From positions 1-13,398 of the forward strand of contig JAKSMA010000035.1 of assembly GCA_024400895.1 (NCBI GenBank): DNA of 13,398 nt, written 5' to 3'. Under the pieces are notes generated by a model. The model worked only from the letters and a program-made list of their open reading frames with translations, was not told the DNA's origin and did not search any database. Positions 6,083-13,398 of the stretch are shown here, piece after piece. Both the position numbers and the translations under genes were made by a program. Position 1 is the stretch's first letter, and every line of letters starts with the position of its first letter. This DNA is from Muribaculaceae bacterium (GTDB lineage: Bacteria > Bacteroidota > Bacteroidia > Bacteroidales > Muribaculaceae).

Positions 6083-8173
6083 TCATTGCACCGAATCCAT
6101 GGTGTCGTCATCACCATCATTTTGTGGTGCGATGTCGTCGGGATACTCAATACGCTGGTGATACATAGAGCGCAAACGATTGATGAACGACTGCTTCACA
6201 ATACCGATTTCACGCAAATTGATAGGTGCATCATTGAGCAAACCATCGTTGAGCTGGCTGGTGATGATTTTGTCAACCATATTCGAGATGGTGGTTTCGT
6301 CTGGATTCTTCAAACTGCGAGTGGCAGCCTCGCAAGCATCAGCCATCATCACTATTGCTGTCTCCTTGCTCTGTGGATTTGGTCCAGGGTAGGTATAAGG
6401 TGCGGGATCAATCTCCACATCAGGATTGGCTTTGCACGCCATGGTGTAGAAATATTTTGTGCGACCTTTACCATGGTGCTGCTCAATGAAATCGCAAATT
6501 GCCTTTGGCAACTTCGCTTTGACAGCACGCGCCATACCATCCGACACGTGATTCACCACTATTTGAGCACTCTGCACTGGAGCGAGGCTATCGTGAGGAT
6601 TCACGCCATACTGATTCTCGGTGAAGAATGCCGGGTTTTCAATCTTACCTATATCGTGAAACAGTGCACCTGCGCGCACCATCTGCACATTTGCGCCGAT
6701 AGCCGAAGCCGCCTCACAAGCCAAGTTCGACACCTGCAGAGAATGCTGGAATGTGCCGGAGCAGTGGGTCGACATTTCGCGAAGCAATGGGTGGTTGGTG
6801 TCGGACAATTCCACGAGCGTCATCGTTGAAGTAAAGCCAAACACTTTTTCTACCAAGAAAATGAGCACATATGAGAATGCCAGCATACCAGCATTGAGCG
6901 CAAACTTCAAGAAGTTGTGCCAATTGTTGAAAGGTGCTGCGGCATAGTAGTCGTATGCTTCAGTGAAGGTGACAAAGTTTTTGTTGATGGCTGTCATTGA
7001 AAGATAAACCAACGAATAGCCCAAGAACACGAAAAACGCACAACGCATCAAGTGGGCGCGGCGAGAAAATTCGTGCATCGACGCAATGGCGATGTTACCA
7101 ATAAGGAACTGCATAACAATGAACTCTGCACGGTCTTTTGCCACGATAGAGCAGATTACCACCATCACCATATGGCTAAAGAATGCAGTTCGCGAATCGG
7201 TGAAGGTGGATATTACAATTGGAACCAATGCAAAAGGCACAAGGTAGATTTGCCACCAGAATCTCACCGAGAGAACTTCGACAATCACGATAAACAAGGT
7301 GATGAACACGATAAGGAATATCATCTTGCGGAAGTCGGAAAAAACGCGGTTGCGGAACAGGTACATAAACACATAGAACGATGCCAGCATCAGCGACACC
7401 AATGCACACTGGCCAAACCAACTTAAAGCATGGCTGCTTTCCTTTTCATTGATTTCCACAGTCTTGCTATAGCATTGGCCCAAAGTGTTGGCCAATTCCG
7501 GTGTCACGAAATCACCTCTGCGAATAATCACAGTTCCTTTCCTGACGATTCCATCAGGCAAGCGCGCCGATTCCACCATGGCATTGTATAGCTTTTGGCT
7601 TCTCGCCTCATCCTTTGCAAGGTTAGGAGCCAGGATTTCGTCGGCTTCAATCTCTCTCACAATCTTGGCACCTGGAGAATTGGGCGGACAAATCACGGCC
7701 AATTTCTTCAGCACTTGCTCAGTGGTGAAGAGATTTGCAGTGGCCTTTTTCTCGTCGTCTTCGCTGATATATTTGAGCTTGCGAGTATTTTCGTCGATAA
7801 CACCCCTGTTTAAGCAATCTCTCACTCTTTCCACAATCGCTATTCTCTCCGACAATGACACTTCTGCATGAGCCTTCACGATGGTGTCGAGGGCATTGAG
7901 GCGATTCGTTTGGCTATTGTGGTCGAGGCGCTCGTAAATGGGTATAAACTCCTCCTTCGCCTTCTTCACAGCCAAAGCCGTATCGGGATAGCGGTCCACA
8001 TCGAAGGGAGCCTTATAGTCTTCATAAGCCCATTTCGTGTCGACCTTGTAAGAGCGCAAACACTCAGGAATCTGTAGTTCCGTTTCGGGCAAAAAATATG
8101 TAATCAACAATATCGACAGCACAATGAGGCCGATATTCACAAGTATTTTGTATTTTTCGCTGTTCTTGTCCAT
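6083..8173 (-). CDS. pgpH: 7TM-HD family phosphodiesterase, PgpH type (cyclic-di-AMP)
   Basis: A membrane-bound HD-domain phosphodiesterase; characterised PgpH proteins hydrolyse cyclic di-AMP. The order is N-terminal helix (about 11-29), extracytoplasmic 7TMR-HDED region (about 45-250), about seven helices (256-447), then a cytoplasmic HD domain (about 465-640). Metal ligands are visible: FQHS, LFHDIGK (HD pair), VVNH, EQHHGKG and MADACEA. Numbers count from the first of two possible starts; the open frame begins with GTG at 8179, but ATG at 8171-8173, two codons later, is preferred (696 residues). The gap to the RSH gene is 53 bases and contains a 6-bp hairpin. The tail is acidic. Substrate is inferred from family. 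Confidence 0.92.
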   Translation of the reverse strand: MDKNSEKYKILVNIGLIVLSILLITYFLPETELQIPECLRSYKVDTKWAYEDYKAPFDVDRYPDTALAVKKAKEEFIPIYERLDHNSQTNRLNALDTIVKAHAEVSLSERIAIVERVRDCLNRGVIDENTRKLKYISEDDEKKATANLFTTEQVLKKLAVICPPNSPGAKIVREIEADEILAPNLAKDEARSQKLYNAMVESARLPDGIVRKGTVIIRRGDFVTPELANTLGQCYSKTVEINEKESSHALSWFGQCALVSLMLASFYVFMYLFRNRVFSDFRKMIFLIVFITLFIVIVEVLSVRFWWQIYLVPFALVPIVISTFTDSRTAFFSHMVMVVICSIVAKDRAEFIVMQFLIGNIAIASMHEFSRRAHLMRCAFFVFLGYSLVYLSMTAINKNFVTFTEAYDYYAAAPFNNWHNFLKFALNAGMLAFSYVLIFLVEKVFGFTSTMTLVELSDTNHPLLREMSTHCSGTFQHSLQVSNLACEAASAIGANVQMVRAGALFHDIGKIENPAFFTENQYGVNPHDSLAPVQSAQIVVNHVSDGMARAVKAKLPKAICDFIEQHHGKGRTKYFYTMACKANPDVEIDPAPYTYPGPNPQSKETAIVMMADACEAATRSLKNPDETTISNMVDKIITSQLNDGLLNDAPINLREIGIVKQSFINRLRSMYHQRIEYPDDIAPQNDGDDDTMDSVQ

Positions 8174-8192
8174 TGACACATTTTCTGTTTTT

Positions 8193-8212
8193 TCCCGGCT
8201 TCTGCACCGGGA
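8193..8212. repeat. Hairpin between rsh and pgpH
   Basis: TCCCGG (8193-8198) pairs with CCGGGA (8207-8212) around an 8-base loop, in the 53-base gap between the two genes. On the - strand it is followed by AAAAAA, not T, so it is not a typical terminator of rsh and would allow read-through. It could act as a processing or partial attenuation site. Confidence 0.45.
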
Positions 8213-8226
8213 GATGAATCAATATT

Positions 8227-10461
8227 TTACCTTACACGCACTGCCGACGACACGCCTTTCACCTTTTTCAAGCGCTTGCACAGCTTGGTCACGACTTCAG
8301 TGTCGTCGACCTGTGCTTCAAGTTCGGCTTGAAACACACCTTCATCGGCGCTAATGTTGAGGCGTCGCATATTCAGCGACAGGTTGGTGGAAATCAAATA
8401 GATGATTTCCTGAAGGATACCCTGACGGTCGATACCTTCAAGGCTGAGTGTGACATTGAATTTCTTCGCCTTGGTTTCCCATCGGGTCTGCACGATGCGG
8501 CCACCATAGCTACTCTTCAAACGTGTGGCTTCTTCACAATCCATTTTGTGGACCACCACTTCGTTTTTATCGTTGATAAAACCGAGCACTGTGTCGCCTG
8601 GGATAGGGTTGCAGCAATCGGCTATGCGATAGTTGCTCTTGCCGTCGACGGTGCGCAGTTCATAGATTTTCTTGGTGTCGATTTTCCCTTCAGCAGCCAC
8701 CACTTCAGTTTCGCCGGCGGCATTGGAGCGATTGCCAAAAGGATTCATCAACCTGTCGAGCAGGCCGCGTGACGCTGGTTTGAACACCTTAATCAAACTT
8801 GGCGAGAGCGCTATCTCGTTGTTGCCAATCATCTGATAGAGTTCGTCGCGACTCTTCACTCGCTCAAGCGAAACGATGCGGTTGATGTTGTCGCTCGACG
8901 CCTCCACCTCGTTTTCAACAAGGAATTGCTTTAGCATTGCTTCACCCTTCACAATCACAGCACGGCGGTCGTGACGAAGTGCCGCACGAAGACGGGTCTT
9001 GCCTTTTGCTGTCACCAAAAACTTATCCCACTCGGGATTAGGTTGCTGCGATTGACTGGTGAGCACCTCCACTTGGTCGCCACTGGCAAGTTTGTGGGAA
9101 ATAGGCACCAGCTTATGGTTGATTTTACCGGCAATACAGTGGGTGCCGAGTTCGGTATGGAGTGTGAATGCCAAGTCGAGCACCGAGGCATCTTTTGGCA
9201 AAGTCACCAATTCGCCCTTAGGGGTAAACACCACAATTTCGCTGGCGAAAAGATTGAGTTTGATGGTGTCGAGGAAGTCGATTGCGTTTGGCTCAGGATT
9301 CTTGAGTATGTCCTCAATGGTTTGGAGCCATGCCGCAAGTTCGCTTTCTTCTTCACCTTCGCCGATTTTGTATTTCCAGTGAGCTGCAAAACCACGCTCT
9401 GCAATATCGTCCATACGGCGGCTGCGAATCTGCACTTCCACCCAGTTGCCGTCGGGGCCCATCAGTGTCACGTGCAATGCACGGTAGCCATTGGCCTTTG
9501 GCACGCTAATCCAGTCGCGAAGGCGGTCGGGATGCAGGCGGTAGAGGTCGGTGATTTCGCTGTAGATGTTCCAACAGATGCGCTTCTCGTCGGCTTCATT
9601 GTCGCATTCAAACACGATGCGGGCAGCATAGTAGTCGTAGACCTGCGAGAATGGGATATGCTTGGTCTCCATCTTCTTCCAGATGGAATAGTGCGATTTG
9701 ATGCGAGCCTTGAATTCAAACTTCAGCCCGAGTTTTTCCAATCGCTCGTTGATTGGAGCAGAGAAACGGGCAAAAATCTGTTCGTTATGCGGTGTATTGG
9801 CCACAATTTGCTCCTCGATAGCCTGATATTCTTCCGGGTGCTCGTATTTGAAACTGAGGTCCTCCAGCTCTGTCTTGATAGCAAACAAGCCCAGGCGGTG
9901 GGCCAATGGTGCATAGATGTAGAGCGTTTCGCCTGCAATCTTGTATTGCTTTGCCGGTGGCATCGATTGAAGGGTGCGCATATTGTGAAGACGGTCGGCC
10001 ATCTTGATAAGAATCACACGAATGTCGTCGCTCATTGTGAGCAGCAACTTGCGGAAATTCTCGGCCTGTGCCGAAGCGTGGGCGCCGAAAATACCACCCG
10101 AAATCTTCGTCAATCCGTCCACAATTTGAGCAATCTTCTTGCCGAACATTGCCTCGATGTCCTCTGTAGTATATTCCGTGTCTTCTACCACGTCGTGAAG
10201 AAGTGCCGCACAAATGGAGGTTGAGCCCAAGCCGATTTCTTGGCTCACAATCTGCGCCACAGTGATAGGGTGCATGATGTAGGGCTCGCCAGAACGACGG
10301 CGAACGCCCTTGTGAGCCTCACAAGCAAACTTGAAAGCCTTTTCTATAATCTCTACTTTCTTGCGGTGATTACTTGATAAATAGCCATTTAAGAGATTTT
10401 GATACGCATTATTTATCAACATCTCTTCTTCTTGTGGTGTCATTTTTACTGTTTCTGCCAT
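8227..10461 (-). CDS. rsh: RelA/SpoT homologue, bifunctional (p)ppGpp synthetase/hydrolase
   Basis: Makes and degrades the stringent-response alarmone (p)ppGpp. Domains in 744 residues: HD hydrolase (about 35-190) with His64, HD at 89-90 (LLHDVVEDT) and MADRLHNMRT (154-163); synthetase (about 245-365) with RIKSHYSIWKK (253-263), VYDYYAARIVF, the RLRD form of the RxKD motif (313-316), GYRALH and VEVQIR with catalytic-type Glu342, AERGFAAHWKYK; TGS (about 408-468); a helical region; the Cys-Cys zinc-finger-like domain (ADCCNPIPGD, Cys616-617, His638, Cys642); C-terminal ACT (about 668-744). Hydrolase residues are intact, so it should be bifunctional. ATG at 10459-10461; two overlapping -7 boxes lie just upstream. 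It heads the run toward pgpH. Confidence 0.96.
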   Translation of the reverse strand: MAETVKMTPQEEEMLINNAYQNLLNGYLSSNHRKKVEIIEKAFKFACEAHKGVRRRSGEPYIMHPITVAQIVSQEIGLGSTSICAALLHDVVEDTEYTTEDIEAMFGKKIAQIVDGLTKISGGIFGAHASAQAENFRKLLLTMSDDIRVILIKMADRLHNMRTLQSMPPAKQYKIAGETLYIYAPLAHRLGLFAIKTELEDLSFKYEHPEEYQAIEEQIVANTPHNEQIFARFSAPINERLEKLGLKFEFKARIKSHYSIWKKMETKHIPFSQVYDYYAARIVFECDNEADEKRICWNIYSEITDLYRLHPDRLRDWISVPKANGYRALHVTLMGPDGNWVEVQIRSRRMDDIAERGFAAHWKYKIGEGEEESELAAWLQTIEDILKNPEPNAIDFLDTIKLNLFASEIVVFTPKGELVTLPKDASVLDLAFTLHTELGTHCIAGKINHKLVPISHKLASGDQVEVLTSQSQQPNPEWDKFLVTAKGKTRLRAALRHDRRAVIVKGEAMLKQFLVENEVEASSDNINRIVSLERVKSRDELYQMIGNNEIALSPSLIKVFKPASRGLLDRLMNPFGNRSNAAGETEVVAAEGKIDTKKIYELRTVDGKSNYRIADCCNPIPGDTVLGFINDKNEVVVHKMDCEEATRLKSSYGGRIVQTRWETKAKKFNVTLSLEGIDRQGILQEIIYLISTNLSLNMRRLNISADEGVFQAELEAQVDDTEVVTKLCKRLKKVKGVSSAVRVR

Positions 10462-10483
10462 ATATTTCCCAATAAACCAACTA

Positions 10484-10499
10484 CAAACTTACAAATTTA
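10484..10499 (-). promoter_or_regulatory. Overlapping Bacteroidetes -7 boxes upstream of rsh
   Basis: On the - strand TAAATTTG (10492-10499) and TAAGTTTG (10484-10491) lie back to back, both matching TAnnTTTG. Either would start transcription roughly 15-25 bases before the rsh ATG. No convincing -33 element is seen at the expected distance. Confidence 0.4.
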
Positions 10500-10532
10500 T
10501 CGCGAAACTACCGCACTCTCACCCCCACTTTT

Positions 10533-10570
10533 TTATGCTTTACATGCAACGAATGCGTAAAAAAGCATAA
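10533..10570. repeat. Hairpin between rsh and mtgA
   Basis: TTATGCTTT (10533-10541) and AAAGCATAA (10562-10570) form a perfect 9-bp inverted repeat, directly adjoining the mtgA terminator stem. With the adjacent stem it makes a tandem hairpin that separates the two transcription units. Confidence 0.5.
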
Positions 10571-10600
10571 AGAAAGGCGGCTTTGCTGTGCCGCCTTTCT
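10571..10600 (-). terminator. Terminator downstream of mtgA
   Basis: AGAAAGGCGGC (10571-10581) and GCCGCCTTTCT (10590-10600) form a perfect 11-bp stem with an 8-base loop, 54 bases after the mtgA stop. On the - strand it is followed by TTATGCTTTTTT. The stem fits an intrinsic terminator, and a second hairpin follows immediately. Confidence 0.7.
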
Positions 10601-10654
10601 CGTCAGAGTATGGTTTTTGAGAGTTTTTCTGAATGATTTGTTGGGTCGATTGGG

Positions 10655-11356
10655 TTATTTTTCGGGGATGCCGAAGGGCACTGATTTGATGTAGTTCATC
10701 TCTTGCACGATGCGGTTGCGGCGGCGGAGGAGTTCGCCCGACGGATTTTTCGAATCGCGCTTGAGCGGATTGGGCAGGGTGACTGCAATGAGGGCTGCAT
10801 CCTTCTTGGTGAGCTGGTCGGGATTTTTGTCGAAATTGATTTTCGCCACGGCTTTCACGCCATAGATGCCGTCGCCCATCTCGATGGAGTTGAGATACAC
10901 CTCCATGATGCGTTCTTTGCCCCAAATCAGTTCAATAAGCACCGTGAAATAGGCTTCAAAACCTTTGCGTACCCAACTATGCCCCGGCCAGAGAAATACA
11001 TTCTTGGCGGTTTGCTGCGATATGGTGCTGGCACCGCGTTCTTTTCCGCCGTGCATAGCGTCGAGGCGAGCTTTATAGATTTCTTCAAAGTCGAAACCCT
11101 TGTGCTTCAGGAAGCGACCGTCTTCGCTTGCCACCACAGCCAATGGCATGTTGGTGCTCATTTTGTCGATGCCAATCCATTCGTGCTCAATCTTTGGCGA
11201 ACGTCCATCGGCAATCTGCTCCACTGCCCTGATAAACATCAAGGGCGTGTAGTACACTGGCAACCACTTCAGTATCACCACCGCAGAGATGGACGACACG
11301 AAGAAGAAGATGATTGCGAACAATATCCAGCGGAATATGCGTCGAATGATGTACAA
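10655..11356 (-). CDS. mtgA: Monofunctional biosynthetic peptidoglycan glycosyltransferase
   Basis: A GT51 transglycosylase that polymerises glycan strands from lipid II at the outer face of the inner membrane, without a transpeptidase domain. The 233 residues comprise a membrane anchor (about 11-30) and the GT51 domain: catalytic Glu78 in VASEDGRFLKHKGFD (75-89), RGASTISQQTAKNVFLW (107-123), GKERIMEVYLNSIEMG with Glu152, and GVKAVAKINFDK. Length is normal for MtgA. No ATG is available in frame before the anchor; the start is taken as TTG at 11354-11356 after an A-rich stretch, which is the least certain point. It has its own promoter about 100 bases upstream and a terminator downstream. Confidence 0.92.
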   Translation of the reverse strand: MYIIRRIFRWILFAIIFFFVSSISAVVILKWLPVYYTPLMFIRAVEQIADGRSPKIEHEWIGIDKMSTNMPLAVVASEDGRFLKHKGFDFEEIYKARLDAMHGGKERGASTISQQTAKNVFLWPGHSWVRKGFEAYFTVLIELIWGKERIMEVYLNSIEMGDGIYGVKAVAKINFDKNPDQLTKKDAALIAVTLPNPLKRDSKNPSGELLRRRNRIVQEMNYIKSVPFGIPEK

Positions 11357-11399
11357 TTTTTTTGACGTTAAATGTTAGAAATTAAACGTTAGAAATCAA

Positions 11400-11432
11400 A
11401 TAGTTGAGATTGCTCTTCGTTTCATCAACTAT
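11400..11432 (-). repeat. Hairpin in the mtgA leader
   Basis: ATAGTTGA (11400-11407) and TCAACTAT (11425-11432) form a perfect 8-bp inverted repeat in the approximately 93-base untranslated leader between the mtgA promoter and its start. On the start-proximal side, GTTAGAAAT occurs twice (about 11374 and 11388). Confidence 0.45.
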
Positions 11433-11455
11433 TCCATTTCGGCTTTGATGCGGTG

Positions 11456-11487
11456 CAAAGATACCCACTTTCGCACAACCGCCCAAA
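11456..11487 (-). promoter_or_regulatory. Promoter of mtgA
   Basis: On the - strand TTTG (11484-11487), a 20-base spacer, and TATCTTTG (11456-11463) match both halves of the Bacteroidetes sigma-ABfr consensus (TTTG and TAnnTTTG) at the expected spacing. Transcription would begin near 11449 and proceed into mtgA. This is the clearest promoter in the window. Confidence 0.75.
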
Positions 11488-11532
11488 TTTATAACGATTT
11501 TTTGAACGCTTCCACCTGCTTCAGCGAAAAAA

Positions 11533-11602
11533 TTTAGTAAAAAAGAACCGTCCCGAATTACTAAAAATTGGCTAAAAAGAACCGTCCCCTTTAGCTAATT
11601 TT
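11533..11602. repeat. Two adjacent hairpins with the same loop motif
   Basis: Hairpin one: TTTAGTAA (11533-11540) with TTACTAAA (11558-11565). Hairpin two: AAAATTGGCTAAA (11564-11576) with TTTAGCTAATTTT (11590-11602), 13 pairs with one G-U on the + strand. The stems differ, but both loops contain AAGAACCGTCCC, so the loop is more conserved than the stem sequence. On the - strand each reads GGGACGGTTCTT, a form I associate with REP-like palindromes in gut bacteria. The pair lies between the alcohol dehydrogenase stop and the mtgA promoter. Confidence 0.65.
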
Positions 11603-11630
11603 CTGTTGTTTTTTGGTGGAGGTGAGGGCG

Positions 11631-12749
11631 TTAGCGCATAGCGCCGTACATCTTGCGGAGGAATTCAACGGGCACAGGCACGGGATTGTTGAGCAAGTTG
11701 GGGTGCTGGCTGGCTGTGACGAGTGCATCGAATTGGGCGTCGGTGAGTTGCAAGTCCTTCAGATCGGCGCGCATGCCGGTTTGCGATTTCAGCATGTCGA
11801 TGGCATCGGCAAACGCATGGGCATCGGCATAGCCCAATTCCTTTGCCAGCGCTTCGGTGCGTGGGTCGCCGTTCTCTGCGTTGAAGCGCATGAATTCTGC
11901 GATAGTGAGGGCGCAAGCCTCGCCATGTGGAATGCCAAACAAATTGGTCAACGGATATGAGCACGCATGGCTGGAAGTGGTTTTGGGGAGAGCGAAACCA
12001 AGTCCTGCTACCACCGATGCTTCAGCCATCTTCTCTCGCGCCTCGGCATTGTCGGGCTCATTGAAAGCAGTGAGCAGATTTTGCATCACAAGGCGAGCTG
12101 CATGCACCGAAAGTGTGGCACACACGGGCTGGTGATGAATGCTCCAATACGACTCTACGGCATGGCAAAGCACATCAAAGCCGGTGCAAGCGGTAATGTA
12201 TGGTGGCACACTGTGGGTGAGTTGAGGGTCTACGATTGCCAACTGTGGATAGAAGCCATCCGATGCCATTGGCGCTTTCACGCCACGCTGGTGGTCGGAG
12301 AGCACCGACACGCTGGTAATTTCGCTGCCTGTGCCTGCTGTGGTGGGCACGGCAATGATGGGAAGATGCTCCTGTGGAATAGCCTTGCCGGTGGCAAGAA
12401 ATTCGGTGGAAGGCACATTCGCCAGGCCAAAAGTGGCAGCCGCTTTCGCGCAGTCCATCACACTGCCGCCACCGAGCGCCACCACGAAGTCGCACTCGTG
12501 TTCGCGAATCAATGCCGAGCAAGCGTCGCACTCGCTCACTTCTGGGTTTGGCGACACCTCGCCATATACAGCCACAATGAGTCCTTCCGAATCATTCACA
12601 ATTTTTTCGGCCATGCCGCGCTTCACAAATGAGCGAGAAGTGACCAGCAAACCTTTCGTGCCGCCAAATGCCTTGATTTCGGCAGCCAATGTCTTGATAA
12701 CGCCTGCTCCGAAACGGATTTCAACAGGCTGTTTGTAATTCCAATTCAT
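11631..12749 (-). CDS. Iron-containing alcohol dehydrogenase
   Basis: A cytoplasmic group III (Fe-ADH) oxidoreductase that interconverts an aldehyde and an alcohol with NAD(P)H; the substrate cannot be told from sequence. The 372 residues show the nucleotide site GGGSVMDCAKA (93-103), IAVPTTAGTGSE (132-143) and the four metal ligands Asp192, His196 (GFDVLCHAVES), His261 (SSHACSYPL) and His275 (GIPHGEA), all intact. Length is typical. ATG at 12747-12749 overlaps the stop of the alkyltransferase gene by 4 bases (ATGA), so the two are co-translated. Phosphonoacetaldehyde reductase-like or butanol dehydrogenase-like roles are possible, but nothing nearby supports either. Two REP-like hairpins follow its stop. 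Confidence 0.9.
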   Translation of the reverse strand: MNWNYKQPVEIRFGAGVIKTLAAEIKAFGGTKGLLVTSRSFVKRGMAEKIVNDSEGLIVAVYGEVSPNPEVSECDACSALIREHECDFVVALGGGSVMDCAKAAATFGLANVPSTEFLATGKAIPQEHLPIIAVPTTAGTGSEITSVSVLSDHQRGVKAPMASDGFYPQLAIVDPQLTHSVPPYITACTGFDVLCHAVESYWSIHHQPVCATLSVHAARLVMQNLLTAFNEPDNAEAREKMAEASVVAGLGFALPKTTSSHACSYPLTNLFGIPHGEACALTIAEFMRFNAENGDPRTEALAKELGYADAHAFADAIDMLKSQTGMRADLKDLQLTDAQFDALVTASQHPNLLNNPVPVPVEFLRKMYGAMR

Positions 12750-13291
12750 GATTTTATACTTTTTGAGGACAAACTTTGCCCTTCTATTTTCAACAATGCT
12801 AATTTTCTTTCAATGCCACCGGCATAGCCTGTGAGCGAGCCATCAGCCCCCATCACGCGGTGACACGGTACGATGATGCTGATGGGATTGTGCCCCACTG
12901 CCCCGCCGACTGCCTGCGCCGACATCGCCGCTGTCCCATTCTCTGCTGCCACACTGCGCGCAATCGCGCCATAGGTGGTGGTGGCACCATAAGGTATTTC
13001 CCTCAACTTCCGCCACACTTGCTGGCGAAAAGCGGTGCCATCGGGCGCAAGCGATGGAGTGAAATCTGGCTCCTTGCCCGAGAAATAAATGTCGAGCCAT
13101 CTTCGCACCTTTACAAAAATGGGCAAATCCACTTTCTCGATTCGCTCTTCGGGCAAGGTGGCTGCAAAATATTTCTGACCGCAAAACCACAGTCCCGTGA
13201 GCGCGACACCATCGGAAGCCATCATCATCTCACCCAACGGAGATGCGTATCGTGCCATATATGTTTTCTTCATCATCGGCGCATCCATCAT
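12746..13291 (-). CDS. ogt: Methylated-DNA--[protein]-cysteine S-methyltransferase
   Basis: Repairs O6-alkylguanine by moving the alkyl group to its own cysteine in one irreversible step. In 181 residues there is a short N-terminal ribonuclease-H-like part and a C-terminal helix-turn-helix methyltransferase domain with FRQQVWRKLREIPYGATTTY (88-107) and the active-site IIVPCHRVMGADGSLTGYAGG (139-159; Cys143). In human MGMT an Arg finger flips the base; here that position in AQAVGGAVGHNP is Gln126, a change also frequent in bacterial relatives as I recall. ATG at 13289-13291 overlaps the TGA of the upstream methyltransferase by 4 bases, which favours this first Met over the later ones. It overlaps the dehydrogenase at its 3' end too. 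Confidence 0.93.
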   Translation of the reverse strand: MMDAPMMKKTYMARYASPLGEMMMASDGVALTGLWFCGQKYFAATLPEERIEKVDLPIFVKVRRWLDIYFSGKEPDFTPSLAPDGTAFRQQVWRKLREIPYGATTTYGAIARSVAAENGTAAMSAQAVGGAVGHNPISIIVPCHRVMGADGSLTGYAGGIERKLALLKIEGQSLSSKSIKS

Positions 13292-13398
13292 TTAGAGCGG
13301 TCGCGCAGTTCCCAGAATGCCACAGCCGAGGCTGCAGCCACATTCAGCGAATCCACATGGTGGCTCATCGGTATTCGCACCACATAATCGGTGCTTGC
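13288..13398 (-). CDS. TrmH/SpoU family RNA 2'-O-methyltransferase, C-terminal end
   Basis: Only the last 36 residues lie in the window; the gene continues past the right edge. They read STDYVVRIPMSHHVDSLNVA and then AAASAVAFWELRDRSK. The IPM-x3-VDSLNV-AAA stretch is the motif III of SPOUT-fold 2'-O-methyltransferases of the TrmH/SpoU family, which bind S-adenosylmethionine in a trefoil knot and methylate tRNA or rRNA ribose. The exact RNA target cannot be judged from this piece. It precedes ogt in the same operon with a 4-base overlap. Confidence 0.8.
   Translation of the reverse strand, partial: ASTDYVVRIPMSHHVDSLNVAAASAVAFWELRDRSK

Noticed and set aside
8971..10224. + strand open frame of 417 codons opposite rsh
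   Set aside because: Antisense to well-conserved RSH domains, His/Cys-rich, no recognisable motif.
10533..10925. 130-codon open frame overlapping the end of mtgA
   Set aside because: It reads mtgA in the wrong frame and then runs through the terminator hairpins.
13286..13291. Choice between adjacent ATG codons for ogt
   Set aside because: The second ATG (13286-13288) is possible, but the first gives the 4-base overlap with the upstream stop, matching the other overlap in the operon.

Overview
The window looks like a chromosomal segment of a Bacteroidales bacterium, probably Muribaculaceae or Prevotellaceae. The evidence is protein flavour (a DUF4919 lipoprotein-less secreted protein, a ~400-residue QueA, a Bacteroidetes-type RSH), near absence of Shine-Dalgarno sites, and promoter boxes of the Bacteroidetes form TAnnTTTG, one with a perfect TTTG-N20-TATCTTTG arrangement upstream of mtgA. 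The family assignment is inference.

Left end (1-2367): the 3' part of rpsO on the + strand runs straight into an AT-rich restriction-modification cassette on the - strand. The cassette holds a DNA cytosine-5 methyltransferase followed by an McrB-type AAA+ protein with an N-terminal B3-like DNA-binding domain, the architecture of LlaJI-type systems. The McrB-like gene is cut off by the rpsO junction at about base 180/181, and the last residues of S15 also appear to be lost there, so the junction is either a real rearrangement or an assembly chimera. The methyltransferase carries Arg-Cys instead of Pro-Cys in its catalytic motif.

Middle-left (2368-3536): about 1.2 kb with no convincing large gene but very rich in structure. 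It holds an imperfect 137-bp palindrome, a second palindrome of about 250 bp that contains a terminator-like hairpin and a small ORF broken by one in-frame TGA, a Bacteroidetes -7 box, a 17-unit array of an 8-bp repeat, two REP-like hairpins, and a cloverleaf-shaped 131-bp inverted-repeat element just downstream of queA. This is the least explained part of the window.

Core (3537-10461): five genes on the - strand, transcribed from right to left: RSH (p)ppGpp synthetase/hydrolase, PgpH-type HD phosphodiesterase (c-di-AMP), a small multi-spanning membrane protein, a secreted DUF4919 protein (4-base overlap with the previous gene), and queA (tRNA queuosine). Two second-messenger enzymes sit next to each other; (p)ppGpp is known to inhibit PgpH in Firmicutes, so the pairing is functionally suggestive.

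Right end (10462-13398): a terminator, then mtgA (peptidoglycan glycosyltransferase) with its own promoter, then two hairpins that share the same loop motif, then a tightly packed operon read right to left: the end of a TrmH/SpoU-type RNA methyltransferase, an O6-alkylguanine-DNA alkyltransferase and an iron-containing alcohol dehydrogenase, each pair overlapping by 4 bases.
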